Below, one piece after another: positions 31,494-40,841 of a DNA stretch of 64,000 nt. The stretch comes from Actinomycetota bacterium. Lineage in GTDB: Bacteria > Actinomycetota > Acidimicrobiia > Acidimicrobiales > Ilumatobacteraceae. The number at the start of each line of letters is the position of its first letter. Position 1 is the stretch's first letter. The position numbers and the translations under genes were made by a program. The stretch lies in the NCBI GenBank assembly GCA_016213625.1, contig JACQZZ010000075.1:1-64000 (forward strand). Direction: 5' to 3'. Below the pieces are notes generated by a model. The model searched no databases, had not been told where the DNA came from, and saw only the letters and a program-made list of their open reading frames with translations.

Positions 31494-32819
31494 GTGAATA
31501 TCTGCGTCGTCGCGCTCGGCAAGATCGGGCTTCCTCTCGCGGTTCAGTTCGCCCGAGCGGGTCACAAGGTGGTCGGCGCAGACATCAGCCAGCAGGCTGT
31601 CGATCTCATCAACAGCGGCGCCGCACCATTCCCGGGAGAAGCGCATCTCGATGTGTGGCTGCCCGAAGTCGTCGAGGCGAACTCCCTGCGCGCCACTACC
31701 GACACGGCGTCTGCCGTCGCCGACAGCGAGGTGGTCGTCGTCGTGGTTCCGTTGGTGGTCGACGGCGACGGTGTCCCCGACTTCAGAGCGCTCGATGACG
31801 CGACCGTCGACATCTCGCGTGGGCTCCGCCCCGGCACGCTCGTGAGCTACGAGACCACGCTGCCGGTCGGCACCACGCGCCATCGCTTCGCCGCCGCGTT
31901 GGCGACTGCCACCGGCCTGGAGTTGGGTGTCGATCTGTTCGTGTGCCACAGCCCGGAACGCGTCTTCTCCGGACGCATCTTCTCCGACCTGAGCCGCTAC
32001 CCGAAACTGGTGGGAGGCGTGGACCGACCAAGCGCGGAACGGGCGATCGACTTCTACGAGTCGGTGCTGACGTTCGACGATCGCCCCGACCTCGATCGAC
32101 CGAACGGAGTATGGGATCTCGGCTCGGCAGAGGCGGCCGAGCTCGCCAAGCTCGCCGAGACGACGTATCGCGACATCAACATCGCCTTCGCCAACGAACT
32201 CGCGACCTACTCCGACCGAATGGGAATCGACGTCTACTCGGTCATCGCCGCATCGAACAGCCAACCGTTCAGCCATATTCACCAGCCCGGAATCGCAGTT
32301 GGTGGCCACTGCATTCCCGTCTACCCCCGCTTCTATCTCGCCGGCGATCCTCATGCGGCACTTCCTGCCGCCGCCCGCACGAAGAACGAGTCGATGCCCT
32401 CTTACGCGGCCGAGCGCCTCGCAGCCGCCTACGGCGATCTCACGGGCGCCCTCGTCGCCGTACTCGGGGCGGCGTACCGCGGCGGGGTGAAGGAAACTGC
32501 CTTCAGCGGAGTCTTCCCGCTCGTCGAAGCGCTCAAGGCCGCCGGGGCGACCGTCGCGGTTCACGACCCGCTCTACTCAGACGAAGAACTCCGTTCGCTC
32601 GGATTCGAGCCGTATCACTTCGGCGACTCGTGCGACGCTGCCGTCGTGCAGTCGGATCACGCCGAGTACCGAGATCTCACCATCACCGATCTCACTGGCG
32701 TCAGCGTCGTCGTAGACGGCCGAAGGGTCCTGAGCGAGCGGGCGTTCGCAGCGCCAGCTGTCACGTTCATTCGGATCGGCCTGCCGACCCGCGTGCATGA
32801 AAGGGTCGAACCATCGTGA
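31494..32819 (+). CDS. UDP-sugar 6-dehydrogenase (WbpA/WecC-like)
   Basis: The product is 441 residues in three parts: an N-terminal NAD Rossmann domain (VVALGKIGLPLAVQFARAG), a central dimer region, and a C-terminal UDP-binding domain. The catalytic Cys is in GIAVGGHCIPVYPRFY (~residue 270), and the SPERVFSGR segment is typical. The GGHCIPVYP form is characteristic of UDP-GlcNAc/UDP-ManNAc dehydrogenases, not UDP-glucose dehydrogenase. It likely makes UDP-GlcNAcA, the entry to the WbpB/E/D-like steps encoded at 40842-43464. Confidence 0.88.
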   Translation: MNICVVALGKIGLPLAVQFARAGHKVVGADISQQAVDLINSGAAPFPGEAHLDVWLPEVVEANSLRATTDTASAVADSEVVVVVVPLVVDGDGVPDFRALDDATVDISRGLRPGTLVSYETTLPVGTTRHRFAAALATATGLELGVDLFVCHSPERVFSGRIFSDLSRYPKLVGGVDRPSAERAIDFYESVLTFDDRPDLDRPNGVWDLGSAEAAELAKLAETTYRDINIAFANELATYSDRMGIDVYSVIAASNSQPFSHIHQPGIAVGGHCIPVYPRFYLAGDPHAALPAAARTKNESMPSYAAERLAAAYGDLTGALVAVLGAAYRGGVKETAFSGVFPLVEALKAAGATVAVHDPLYSDEELRSLGFEPYHFGDSCDAAVVQSDHAEYRDLTITDLTGVSVVVDGRRVLSERAFAAPAVTFIRIGLPTRVHERVEPS

Positions 32820-32897
32820 TCTCGGTCGCCGACCTGAACGCGACTCGGCAACACACGACCACCCGATCGCTGACGTCGCGGCATCCCCGGGGACGGC

Positions 32898-33593
32898 ATG
32901 CCGACTGAATGGTCACCGACCGATCGCGAGGATCTGCAACGAAACTACGCGGAGATGCTCGATCCCGCCTATCGGCAGCGCTGGTCGCTCGAGAATCCAG
33001 GCAATGCTCTGGCATTCGAGGAGCGGAAGCGGCTTCTCGACAATCTCGTCGAGGGTCGTGTGCCGGGACCGTCGGTGGTACTCGATCTCGGTTGCGGCAG
33101 CCTCTCGGCGCTGCCGAAAGACCTTGCCAGATCAACCTTGATCGGGGTCGACCTGTTGTTCGGTCGGCTCCACGAGCTTGAACCGGGACACGCCGCGGCG
33201 CTGGTGAACGCCGACGGCTGCATGCTGCCGTTGCGGAGCGGTTCGGTAGACGTCGTGGTGATGTCGGTGATGCTCTCGTCGGTGCTCGATGGCGGTGCAC
33301 GCCGGCAGATCTGCGCCGAGGTGGACCGGGTACTGAGCCCCGGTGGGCTCGTCGTGTGGTACGACTTCCGATACCCCAGCCCCGGTAACCGAGCGACCAA
33401 GCGAGTCGGCAGACGCCAACTCACGGAGCTCTTTCCCGGGTACTCCGTCACGATTCGATCCGTCACGGTACTTCCGCCCGTCGCGCGGGCCCTGGGGGAC
33501 CACGCCGAGGTGTGGTATCCCCGCCTTCGAGCAGTTCCGGCATTGCGTTCACATCTCGCAGGAACCCTGACGAAGCCCGGAGCACTCCAATGA
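32898..33593 (+). CDS. Class I SAM-dependent methyltransferase
   Basis: The product is 231 residues. SAM-binding motif I is VVLDLGCGSLSALP (~residue 61); an acidic strand end GVDLLFGRL, then SVDVVVMSVMLSSVLD and LSPGGLVVWYDFR fill motifs II-III. Position in the cluster suggests methylation of a sugar or glycan end. It is coupled to the following glycosyltransferase (ATGA). Confidence 0.8.
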   Translation: MPTEWSPTDREDLQRNYAEMLDPAYRQRWSLENPGNALAFEERKRLLDNLVEGRVPGPSVVLDLGCGSLSALPKDLARSTLIGVDLLFGRLHELEPGHAAALVNADGCMLPLRSGSVDVVVMSVMLSSVLDGGARRQICAEVDRVLSPGGLVVWYDFRYPSPGNRATKRVGRRQLTELFPGYSVTIRSVTVLPPVARALGDHAEVWYPRLRAVPALRSHLAGTLTKPGALQ

Positions 33594-34822
33594 GAGTCTT
33601 GTTGATCACCCAATACTTCCCGCCGGAAGTCGGTGCCGCTCAGACACGCCTCCACGCAGTGACTCAAGAACTCGTTCGACGGGGCGATGAGGTCGATGTC
33701 GTGACGGCGGTGCCGAACTATCCGTTGGGGGCAGTCTTCCCCGAGTTCCGCCGAAAGCTGTCCGTTCACTCCATCGAACAAGGCGTGCGTGTGCATCGAG
33801 TCTGGATGTACCCCGCCATGGGAACGGGAGTGAAACGGTTGATCAGCTACGCGAGCTTCTCGGCGTCGAGTCTGTGGGGGCTCTGTCGGGCTCGCCGACC
33901 CGACGTCGTCGTCGTCGAGTCGCCGCCTCTCTTCGTCGCGGTGCCGGCGCTTCTGTACGGCGCGCTGATCAGGCGGCCCGTGGTGGTCAACGTCGCCGAC
34001 CTCTGGCCCGATGCAGCGGTCGCCGTCGGCGCGGTGTCGGATGGGCGAATCCTTCGTGCGATGTTCGCGCTCGAGCGGTGGGTCTATCGTCGCGCTCGCG
34101 CCGTGGGCACCGTCACCGAAGGAGTTCGCGACACGCTGCTGAACGACAAGCGGCTTCCGCCCGAGAAGATCGTGCTGCTCCCGAATGGGGTCGACACCGT
34201 CCAGTTCAGCCCCGACATCGTTCCTGGCACAATCCTCGTGGAGTTGGCGGTCCCCGATCGGCCATTCGTCGTCTACGCCGGCACCATGGGGCTGGCGCAC
34301 GGACTCGATCCCCTCTTCGACGCGATGGGTGTCCTGAAGGCAGCCACCGACACACCGCTCCTGCTGATGATCGGAGCCGGCTCCGAACGCGATCGACTCG
34401 AGCAGCGAGCCGCGGACGAAGGCCTGACCAACGTACTGTTCCGAGATCCCGTCCCCCCGACCGACCTCGCCCGATTGCTCCCCCTGGCGGTTGCAGGAGT
34501 GGTGACGCTCGCTGAGATCCCGCTGAACGAGAAGTCCCGTCCGGCGAAACTCTTTCCGCTCATGGCCGCGGGCCTTCCCATCCTGTTCACGGGGGGAGGC
34601 GAGGGAGCCGACGCCGTCCGCACCGCCGACGCGGGTATCGTGGTTCCCAACACTGCCGATGCCATCGCCGCTGGAATGCGCGACATCTGCGACCCGGCCA
34701 AGCGGGCCGTATGGGGAGAGAACTCGCGCCGAGCCGTGGAGACCCGGTGGTCGTGGCGTCAGCAGATCGATGCGTGGCATCACACACTTCGAGGGCTGGT
34801 AGATCGCGAACGGACGTCATGA
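33590..34822 (+). CDS. Family 4 glycosyltransferase (WbuB-like)
   Basis: The product is 410 residues with GT-B architecture: N-terminal MRVLLITQYFPPEVGAAQ, the middle WPDAAVAVGAV segment and NGVDTVQFSP, and the nucleotide-binding C-terminal half with VVYAGTMGLAHGLD and SRPAKLFPLMAAGLPILF. The family transfers amino sugars such as L-FucNAc from UDP-donors. The exact donor here is unknown. It is coupled on both sides by 4-base overlaps. Confidence 0.88.
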   Translation: MRVLLITQYFPPEVGAAQTRLHAVTQELVRRGDEVDVVTAVPNYPLGAVFPEFRRKLSVHSIEQGVRVHRVWMYPAMGTGVKRLISYASFSASSLWGLCRARRPDVVVVESPPLFVAVPALLYGALIRRPVVVNVADLWPDAAVAVGAVSDGRILRAMFALERWVYRRARAVGTVTEGVRDTLLNDKRLPPEKIVLLPNGVDTVQFSPDIVPGTILVELAVPDRPFVVYAGTMGLAHGLDPLFDAMGVLKAATDTPLLLMIGAGSERDRLEQRAADEGLTNVLFRDPVPPTDLARLLPLAVAGVVTLAEIPLNEKSRPAKLFPLMAAGLPILFTGGGEGADAVRTADAGIVVPNTADAIAAGMRDICDPAKRAVWGENSRRAVETRWSWRQQIDAWHHTLRGLVDRERTS

Positions 34823-35742
34823 CAGCACGCGTCGCAGTCACCGGGGCAGTGGGGTTCATCGGGCAGGCAGTTGTCTCGGCTCTCCAACGCTCGAACCATG
34901 AGCCGCTCGGACTGTCCCGCACCAAGCACCCATCCACGATTGCCGATGACCTGATCGACGTCGATCGCCTGACCGAACTCTTCATCTCCAACGACGTCAG
35001 CACGGTGTGCCACTGCGCGTGGACAGGGCACCCGCGCTCGACCGATGTCAGCCACCGCGACGAGATCCAGGGCAACATCACCAACACGCTGAATGTGGCG
35101 CTCGCCAGCGGCCGCGCCGGAGTCCGCCACCTCGTGTTCCTTTCGAGCGGGGGCGGTCGTCGAACGCACCTCGACGACGGGCGCCCCGCCCCTCCGTACG
35201 GTTGGGCGAAGGCCGTCGCTTCCGCTTCGGTGCTCGCCACGGCGGAGGCGTTCGGGTACACGGCGACGGTGCTCAGACCCACGGCCGTCTACGGGCCGGG
35301 GCAGGACCCGGCGAAGCGTCTCGGCGTCGTGTCGGTGTTCACCACTCGCCTTCTGCTCGGCGAGCCCCTCGAAGTGATCGGCTCCAACACCCGCCGCGAC
35401 TTTCTGCACGCCGACGATCTCGCCGACCTGGTGGTGCGATGCCTCGAGCAACGCACGCACGGCGAGTTCGACGTCGGCGGTCCGGAGGTGCTGTCGATCG
35501 ACGAAGTCATCAACGCGCTGCATGACATCACCCACATCGAACCAACGGTCAGGACGGTGCCCAGCAGTGGGGTCGACCCCGACGTCGTGCGGCTCGACAA
35601 CACCGCCGTCACTGCAGCAACAGGGTGGGTGCCGACCCGCACACTCGCGGCCAGCCTTCCCGACATCGTGTCGACCGTCTTGCGTCGACTCGACCTGCTC
35701 GAGCAGCAGCCGGATCTCGCCCATCGGCTGGGCGTGGCGTGA
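34819..35742 (+). CDS. NAD-dependent sugar epimerase/dehydratase (extended SDR)
   Basis: The product is 307 residues with the extended-SDR nucleotide motif TGAVGFIG, HLVFLSSGGG, catalytic YGWAK, the loop LRPTAVYGPGQDPAKR and RRDFLHADDLADLV. It acts on a nucleotide sugar or a related 4-keto sugar; the order within the locus does not reveal which. Start and stop are in 4-base overlaps with neighbours. Confidence 0.86.
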   Translation: MTARVAVTGAVGFIGQAVVSALQRSNHEPLGLSRTKHPSTIADDLIDVDRLTELFISNDVSTVCHCAWTGHPRSTDVSHRDEIQGNITNTLNVALASGRAGVRHLVFLSSGGGRRTHLDDGRPAPPYGWAKAVASASVLATAEAFGYTATVLRPTAVYGPGQDPAKRLGVVSVFTTRLLLGEPLEVIGSNTRRDFLHADDLADLVVRCLEQRTHGEFDVGGPEVLSIDEVINALHDITHIEPTVRTVPSSGVDPDVVRLDNTAVTAATGWVPTRTLAASLPDIVSTVLRRLDLLEQQPDLAHRLGVA

Positions 35743-36977
35743 CCACCAACGCACCAGAGCCGGCACCGACGGTGTTCATCACCGCCAGCGTCCCGATGAG
35801 CGTCAGCGAAGAGGCCTTCGTCCAGGACGAACTTGAGGCGATGCGTGCACTCGGCCACCCAATGGTCGTCGTGCCGATACGGCGCCACTGCCGATCGGCC
35901 AACGCAGCGGCCGTCTCGAGTGGGCTGGCCTCGGTCACGCTCGGGGAGCAACTCCTCTCCCTTCGGGTCATCGCTGGCGCCTTGCTCACACTGGCGCGGT
36001 CTCCGATCGCCGTCACCAGGGCTCTGTGGGCGCTGCTCCTTCGATCGGGGGGGCGACGCAATCTCCTCAACAACCTCGCTTCGACGCCCAAGGCATTGTG
36101 GGTGGCCCGGGAGGTGCGGCGTCGGCGAGCAACACATGTCCACTCCTATTGGCTCGGTCACACGGCAACCGTCGCGTGGATCGCGCACAAGGTCACCGGG
36201 GTGCCGTGGAGCGGCACCGGCTATCGGTGGGACATCGACGCCGAGAACCTCTTCGCCGAGAAACTCCCGACCGCTGCTTTTGTCCGCTGCGCGGACGAAC
36301 TGGGTCACGCGCGACTTCGCGTCGCATTGCTCGCCCATGGGTCGAAGTCCCCCCTCGTGCTCATTCGGACAGGAGTTCAGATGCCGGCGCCGCCCGACTG
36401 GGTGTCGCTGCCGGTGTCGGCGACAGTGGTGTGCTGCGTCGGAGCGTTCGTTCCGAAGAAGGCCCAGGATCTCCTCGTGCGGGCGTTCGCTCCGCTGCGA
36501 GCCGAGTTCTCGGGGGCCGAGTTACACCTCTTCGGGGAGGGCGACTGCGAGCCGATCATTCGGGGAGAGGTCGAACGGCTCGGTCTCGGGGAAGCCGTGG
36601 TGTTCCATGGCACTGTTCCGCTCGACGAGCTGCGGTCGTTCCTGTCCGGTCGCCCGGTCACGGTCTTGCCCAGCATCGTCACCACAGATGGGCAGCAGGA
36701 AGGCATACCCGTCACGCTGATCGAGGCCATGGCCCACGGGTCGCCCGTCGTGTCGACGCGCACCGGCAGCATCCCCAGCTTGGTCACCGACGGCGCAGGC
36801 GTGCTGCTCGAACCTGGCAACGTCGCCGACATCACGACAGCGCTGATCGCGTTCGCTCGAGATCCGAGCGCTGCAGATCAACTCGCCCGGACGGCGTACC
36901 GGCGTGTCCAGGAGGAGTTCGACCTCAGCGTCACCGCCGCCACGCTGGTGGACAAGATCTCGGGTGCCTCGCCGTGA
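35739..36977 (+). CDS. Family 4-like glycosyltransferase
   Basis: The product is 412 residues starting at GTG 35739. The N-terminal half has VHSYWLGHTATVAWIAH, and the C-terminal half VGAFVPKKAQDLLVRAF, LHLFGEGD and the donor-binding motif EGIPVTLIEAMAHGSPVVSTRTGSIP. This is the standard GT4 (GT-B) pattern with the conserved Glu of the EAMA motif. Substrates are not deducible. Confidence 0.87.
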   Translation: MTTNAPEPAPTVFITASVPMSVSEEAFVQDELEAMRALGHPMVVVPIRRHCRSANAAAVSSGLASVTLGEQLLSLRVIAGALLTLARSPIAVTRALWALLLRSGGRRNLLNNLASTPKALWVAREVRRRRATHVHSYWLGHTATVAWIAHKVTGVPWSGTGYRWDIDAENLFAEKLPTAAFVRCADELGHARLRVALLAHGSKSPLVLIRTGVQMPAPPDWVSLPVSATVVCCVGAFVPKKAQDLLVRAFAPLRAEFSGAELHLFGEGDCEPIIRGEVERLGLGEAVVFHGTVPLDELRSFLSGRPVTVLPSIVTTDGQQEGIPVTLIEAMAHGSPVVSTRTGSIPSLVTDGAGVLLEPGNVADITTALIAFARDPSAADQLARTAYRRVQEEFDLSVTAATLVDKISGASP

Positions 36978-38365
36978 CGTTGGTCAACAGCCTTCTGCTG
37001 GGTGTCACGCTCGCCTTGGTCGCGTACGCCCTCGGGTATCTCCTGCTGCTCAAGCATGCACCCGAGCCAGCCATGGCGATCTCCTTGCTCCTTGCGCCGT
37101 ACTGGACGTTGGCCGGAGCGATTCCCGTGTTGTTGGCGAAGCGATCCCAGCCACTGGCCGAGTACTCCTACCTCGAGCATCGGCTGTTTCCCATCTTCGT
37201 GGACGGAACCTACGCGTCCACGTTGCTGATCTACTCGGTGTTCGTGCTCGGTGGGCTGGGTGTCATCTCGGTCTTGACAAGGGGGATGACCACCGCCGGC
37301 CAGCGCCTCTCCAACTCGGAGTGGGCCGTTCTGTCCCGCCGTTTCGGTCATGTGTTCCTTCTGGTCGGAACCGGCGTGGGGCTCATCGTGCGGCTCGGCC
37401 TGTTCGTGTACCTCGTGCGCACGTCGAGTTCATCGAGCCTGTACGAGGCCACCCGCATCGTGCGTGGCGGCAACGCGCGTTTCATCCAGATGTATCAGTA
37501 CCTCACCTTCATGGTCGCGTACCCACTCGCGGCCGGCAGCGCACTCTGGCTCGCGTTTCCCGAGGCACGCCGCGCCTATCGCCGACGGACACGAGGGCTG
37601 ATGTGGGCCGCGTATTCGTCGATGCTGCTCGCGCTGCTCGCCGAGAACGCGATCCTCGGCAACCGTGCCGTACCGCTCGTCATGATGGGGGCGGTCACCG
37701 CTGGCTGGTTTCGTTGGCGCTACCTGCCTGCCAGCCGAACCACACGGCGCCCGCTTCGACGTCGGTTCGTCACGGTCGCCGCACTGGGGTTCCTCGTGCT
37801 CGGCACCATCGGCATCAGTCGCGGCGGAGCCCTCGACAGCCCGTCGGCTGTGGCACGAAGCCTGTCCTCGAACATCACCCACGTCGGGAATGTGTTTCTC
37901 CAGAGCACCCGCTCGTCGGAGAAGCTCGCAGCACACATGTCGTTGTACGGCGTTCTCGAACAGCCACGTCTGCACCTCGATGCGCTCTCGACGAACTCCT
38001 ACCAGGACTACGGCAGGCTCGTCGGCGCGCCACCGGACCAGGTGTTCACGGTCCACTACGTCGCAGCATGGTGGTTGCGACTCGGTGCCTGGGGGCTCCT
38101 GGCGGCGATCCTGACCTTCGCCGTCGTTGTCGCAGCGCTCCAACGAATCGCCACCGGCAGACCCACGCTTCGGTCCGCTGGATTCCGGTTGGCGGCGAGC
38201 ACCTTGCCCGCCGCCGGTGTCCCCGTCATCCTGCTTCGCAGCGGCCCGGAGTCGATACGAGCCGTCGTCGTCGAACTGCTCTTCATCCCCGGCATCGTGC
38301 TGTGGTCGTGCTTCGCCCTCGGCGGCCGGAGGGAGGTGGAGCGTGGTGTCGAGCATCAGGCGTGA
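36974..38365 (+). CDS. Wzy-like polysaccharide polymerase, integral membrane
   Basis: The product is 463 residues with about 12 hydrophobic helices and one large external loop (~285-345, LDSPSAVARSLSSNITHVGN onwards). These are the features of O-antigen/oligosaccharide repeat-unit polymerases, which share little sequence. Proximity to wzx- and wzz-like genes supports the assignment. It would join undecaprenyl-linked repeat units on the outer side of the membrane. It overlaps the next gene by 23 bases. Confidence 0.65.
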   Translation: MTLVNSLLLGVTLALVAYALGYLLLLKHAPEPAMAISLLLAPYWTLAGAIPVLLAKRSQPLAEYSYLEHRLFPIFVDGTYASTLLIYSVFVLGGLGVISVLTRGMTTAGQRLSNSEWAVLSRRFGHVFLLVGTGVGLIVRLGLFVYLVRTSSSSSLYEATRIVRGGNARFIQMYQYLTFMVAYPLAAGSALWLAFPEARRAYRRRTRGLMWAAYSSMLLALLAENAILGNRAVPLVMMGAVTAGWFRWRYLPASRTTRRPLRRRFVTVAALGFLVLGTIGISRGGALDSPSAVARSLSSNITHVGNVFLQSTRSSEKLAAHMSLYGVLEQPRLHLDALSTNSYQDYGRLVGAPPDQVFTVHYVAAWWLRLGAWGLLAAILTFAVVVAALQRIATGRPTLRSAGFRLAASTLPAAGVPVILLRSGPESIRAVVVELLFIPGIVLWSCFALGGRREVERGVEHQA

Positions 38366-39638
38366 CGCGTGGATCAACGCAGCGAGCAACATCGCACTGG
38401 CGGTGCTCGGCGTGGTGTCAGGGAGCATCATCAGCTACCGCTTCGGGGCAGAGGGCCGTGGGACGCTCGGCGCCGCTCAAGTCGTCGGGGCGCTCAGCGC
38501 AGGCTTCGGAGCGATGGGACTCGGCGACGCGCTCCTGTATTGGATCGCGTCGCAGCGACGCCTCACTCGCTCCCTCGTCATCACGGCGAGCGGCGTCGGC
38601 ACCGCAACGGCAACGGCGCTCGGTACCGGAATCGGCATACTGGTAGGTACTCGCATCGGGGGCACGAGTTCGGCGGCCGAGTTCACCGTCTTCTGCGCTG
38701 CAGTGGCCGGCACCACAGCGTTCTACACGATCCCGAGCGGGGCACTCCGCGGTGCTTCGGAGTTCGGACGATGGAATGCCCTGCGCCTGTCCGCAACGAT
38801 CTCGTGGATCGTGGCCCTCGTCATTGCAGCGTCGGTGAGCGACGAGGTACCGCTGCTACTGATCGCGGCCGTCTACTCGGCGGCCCTTCTCGTCCTCGGC
38901 GGACTCGCGCTCGTGAGGGTGCTCGTCACGCTGCCGACCATTTCGAGTGGCCGGACCGGACTGCGCCCACTGTTGGCGTTCGGCCTACCGTCGGCATTCG
39001 CCTGGGCACCGCTGTTGTTGAACGCGCGAATCGATCAGGTGGCCCTCGCCCTCAACAGTTCCGCCGGTGTGGTCGGCCAGTACGCCGCGGCAGCGGGCTA
39101 TTGCTGGGCGACGGTGCCGCTCGGCCAGGCGATCGCGAACCTCACCGCCCCACGCGTCGCGGCCGAACCCGACGCCCGCGCTCGAGGCGAGCGCCTCCGG
39201 AGCCTGAGCGGACTCGGTGTCACCGTGGTTGGTGTCTCTGGCCTCGTCGCATGGATTGCAGCTCCGTTCGCGATACGACTGTTGAACGGGAGCGGTTTCG
39301 ACGATGCGGTGGGAATCGCGAGAATCCTGCTGATCGGAGCGACGCTGCAAGGCAGCACCTTTCTCCTGGAGGAGGGAGCGAGAGGACTTGGCCGACCTCG
39401 CCTCGCGATGTTCGCGGAGATCGCCGGCCTCGTCGTGATGGTGACACTCCTCGTGCTCTACTCGGCTCGGGGGGCCACTGCGACCGCAACGGCCTCGACC
39501 ATCGGCTACGTCACCAGTTTCATGGCGATCGTGATCATGGTGTCGAAGGCGAGCGGAGTGAGTCCCGTACGGTTGCTCACCCCGCGCGGCCCTTCCGCGT
39601 TGCGCGGCGCTCGGGTCGTCGCGAAGCCAGCGGAGTGA
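38343..39638 (+). CDS. Polysaccharide flippase (Wzx/MurJ-like)
   Basis: The product is 431 residues with 12-14 hydrophobic helices and the small-residue pattern of MATE/MVF-superfamily flippases: NAASNIALAVLGVVSG at the N-terminus, a basic-start INAA segment, and NARIDQVALALNSSAGVVGQY in the middle. It would translocate lipid-linked repeat units across the membrane. The GTG start lies within the preceding gene, indicating co-translation. Confidence 0.82.
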   Translation: MVSSIRRDAWINAASNIALAVLGVVSGSIISYRFGAEGRGTLGAAQVVGALSAGFGAMGLGDALLYWIASQRRLTRSLVITASGVGTATATALGTGIGILVGTRIGGTSSAAEFTVFCAAVAGTTAFYTIPSGALRGASEFGRWNALRLSATISWIVALVIAASVSDEVPLLLIAAVYSAALLVLGGLALVRVLVTLPTISSGRTGLRPLLAFGLPSAFAWAPLLLNARIDQVALALNSSAGVVGQYAAAAGYCWATVPLGQAIANLTAPRVAAEPDARARGERLRSLSGLGVTVVGVSGLVAWIAAPFAIRLLNGSGFDDAVGIARILLIGATLQGSTFLLEEGARGLGRPRLAMFAEIAGLVVMVTLLVLYSARGATATATASTIGYVTSFMAIVIMVSKASGVSPVRLLTPRGPSALRGARVVAKPAE

Positions 39639-39681
39639 ACAGACCGTTGTCCAGTAACATCTGCCCGACAAGGAGGCCACC

Positions 39682-40830
39682 GTGGACGAACGCCCCCCGA
39701 TGACGCTGCCGAGTGCTCTGAGCGTGCTCCGCCGGTTCTGGTACATCCCGTTCGGACTGGCGCTCTTGGGTGCTGCCATTGGCCTGCTCACCGTTGACGA
39801 TTCGTCGGCTGCGAGCGCCGATACCAGCGTGGTGCTCAGCGGCGATCCGAGCGTCGAGTTCTTGAGCATGACATGGGCACCCGCGATGAAACTGGGCCCC
39901 TCCACGGACGCGCTCGCGGTTGCGTTGAAGAACGCCGAGACCACCGGCGAGTTGGGCGACGCGGTGGCAGAGACCGACCTCGCCGTCACCGCTCCTGCCC
40001 CAGACCGTATGAGCATCCGTGTGTCGGCAGCAAGTAGCGACCAGGCCAGCGTGGCCGTAGACGCATACGTGTCACTGGCACGGCAGCTTCGCCAGGCCGA
40101 CGCACGACAGGTTGCCGACGACACCCTCGAGTCGATCGAGGCCGTACGTGTCGCGCTGCAGGACTACGTCGATGGGGAGACGTCCACGGCCCAGCTCCCT
40201 GCCGACATCGATCTCGTCATCGTCGATCGCGGCGATGCCGCCGCAGAGCTGGTGAATCTCGGCCTCCTCGAACAAGCCGCACGACAGCTCCGCGAGTTCG
40301 ACGGCGGCGTCACCGCAACCACGAGCACCACCGATTCCGGTGGCGCCGTGGTGCCAGCCGTTCTTCTCGCCGTGGTGTTCTTCTCGTTGGGCGTTGTGCT
40401 GGTGTTGGTGTTCGGACCACTCGATCGTCGCGTGCGTCGTGTGTCCGACATCGAGAGGACCACCGACACGCCCGTCGTCGCCGTGACGAGCAATGGATCA
40501 GCGTGGCCCATCGAGGCTGCAATCTCGAGAGCGAGTTCGTCGAGGGTGTGGCTGGTCGCGGCTGGTCGCGGGACCGCGACGGAGACGGCGCAGTTGGCCG
40601 GATCGATCGATGTCGACGGTGTCGAGGTGCTTCCAGCACCGCTCGGGGGCGATGTCGTTCGCGCCGCGGTCGGCAGCGGCGAACCGGTGTTCATCATCGT
40701 GCGCTCCGGCGCTGACAGCGCCCGAGACATCCGCCGGACCGATCAATCACTTCGACAAGCAGGTGTTGTTCCTGCTGGCATCGTGCTGGTCAACGTCGCG
40801 GCTCGCGACGTCGTGGCCGCCTACACCTGA
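39682..40830 (+). CDS. Wzz-like chain-length protein with degenerate kinase-like tail
   Basis: The product is 382 residues: a hydrophobic segment near the N-terminus (YIPFGLALLGAAIGLLTV), an external helical region (~40-210), a second membrane helix (VVPAVLLAVVFFSLGVVLVLVFGPL) and a cytoplasmic C-terminal domain of ~130 residues. This is the topology of Wzz/BY-kinase proteins, but the C-terminal Rossmann-like domain has no Walker A motif, so it probably does not bind ATP. It likely controls chain length of the exported glycan. GTG start is fixed by AAGGAGG at 39670-39676. Confidence 0.7.
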   Translation: MDERPPMTLPSALSVLRRFWYIPFGLALLGAAIGLLTVDDSSAASADTSVVLSGDPSVEFLSMTWAPAMKLGPSTDALAVALKNAETTGELGDAVAETDLAVTAPAPDRMSIRVSAASSDQASVAVDAYVSLARQLRQADARQVADDTLESIEAVRVALQDYVDGETSTAQLPADIDLVIVDRGDAAAELVNLGLLEQAARQLREFDGGVTATTSTTDSGGAVVPAVLLAVVFFSLGVVLVLVFGPLDRRVRRVSDIERTTDTPVVAVTSNGSAWPIEAAISRASSSRVWLVAAGRGTATETAQLAGSIDVDGVEVLPAPLGGDVVRAAVGSGEPVFIIVRSGADSARDIRRTDQSLRQAGVVPAGIVLVNVAARDVVAAYT

Positions 40831-40841
40831 CCAGCCGGCCC

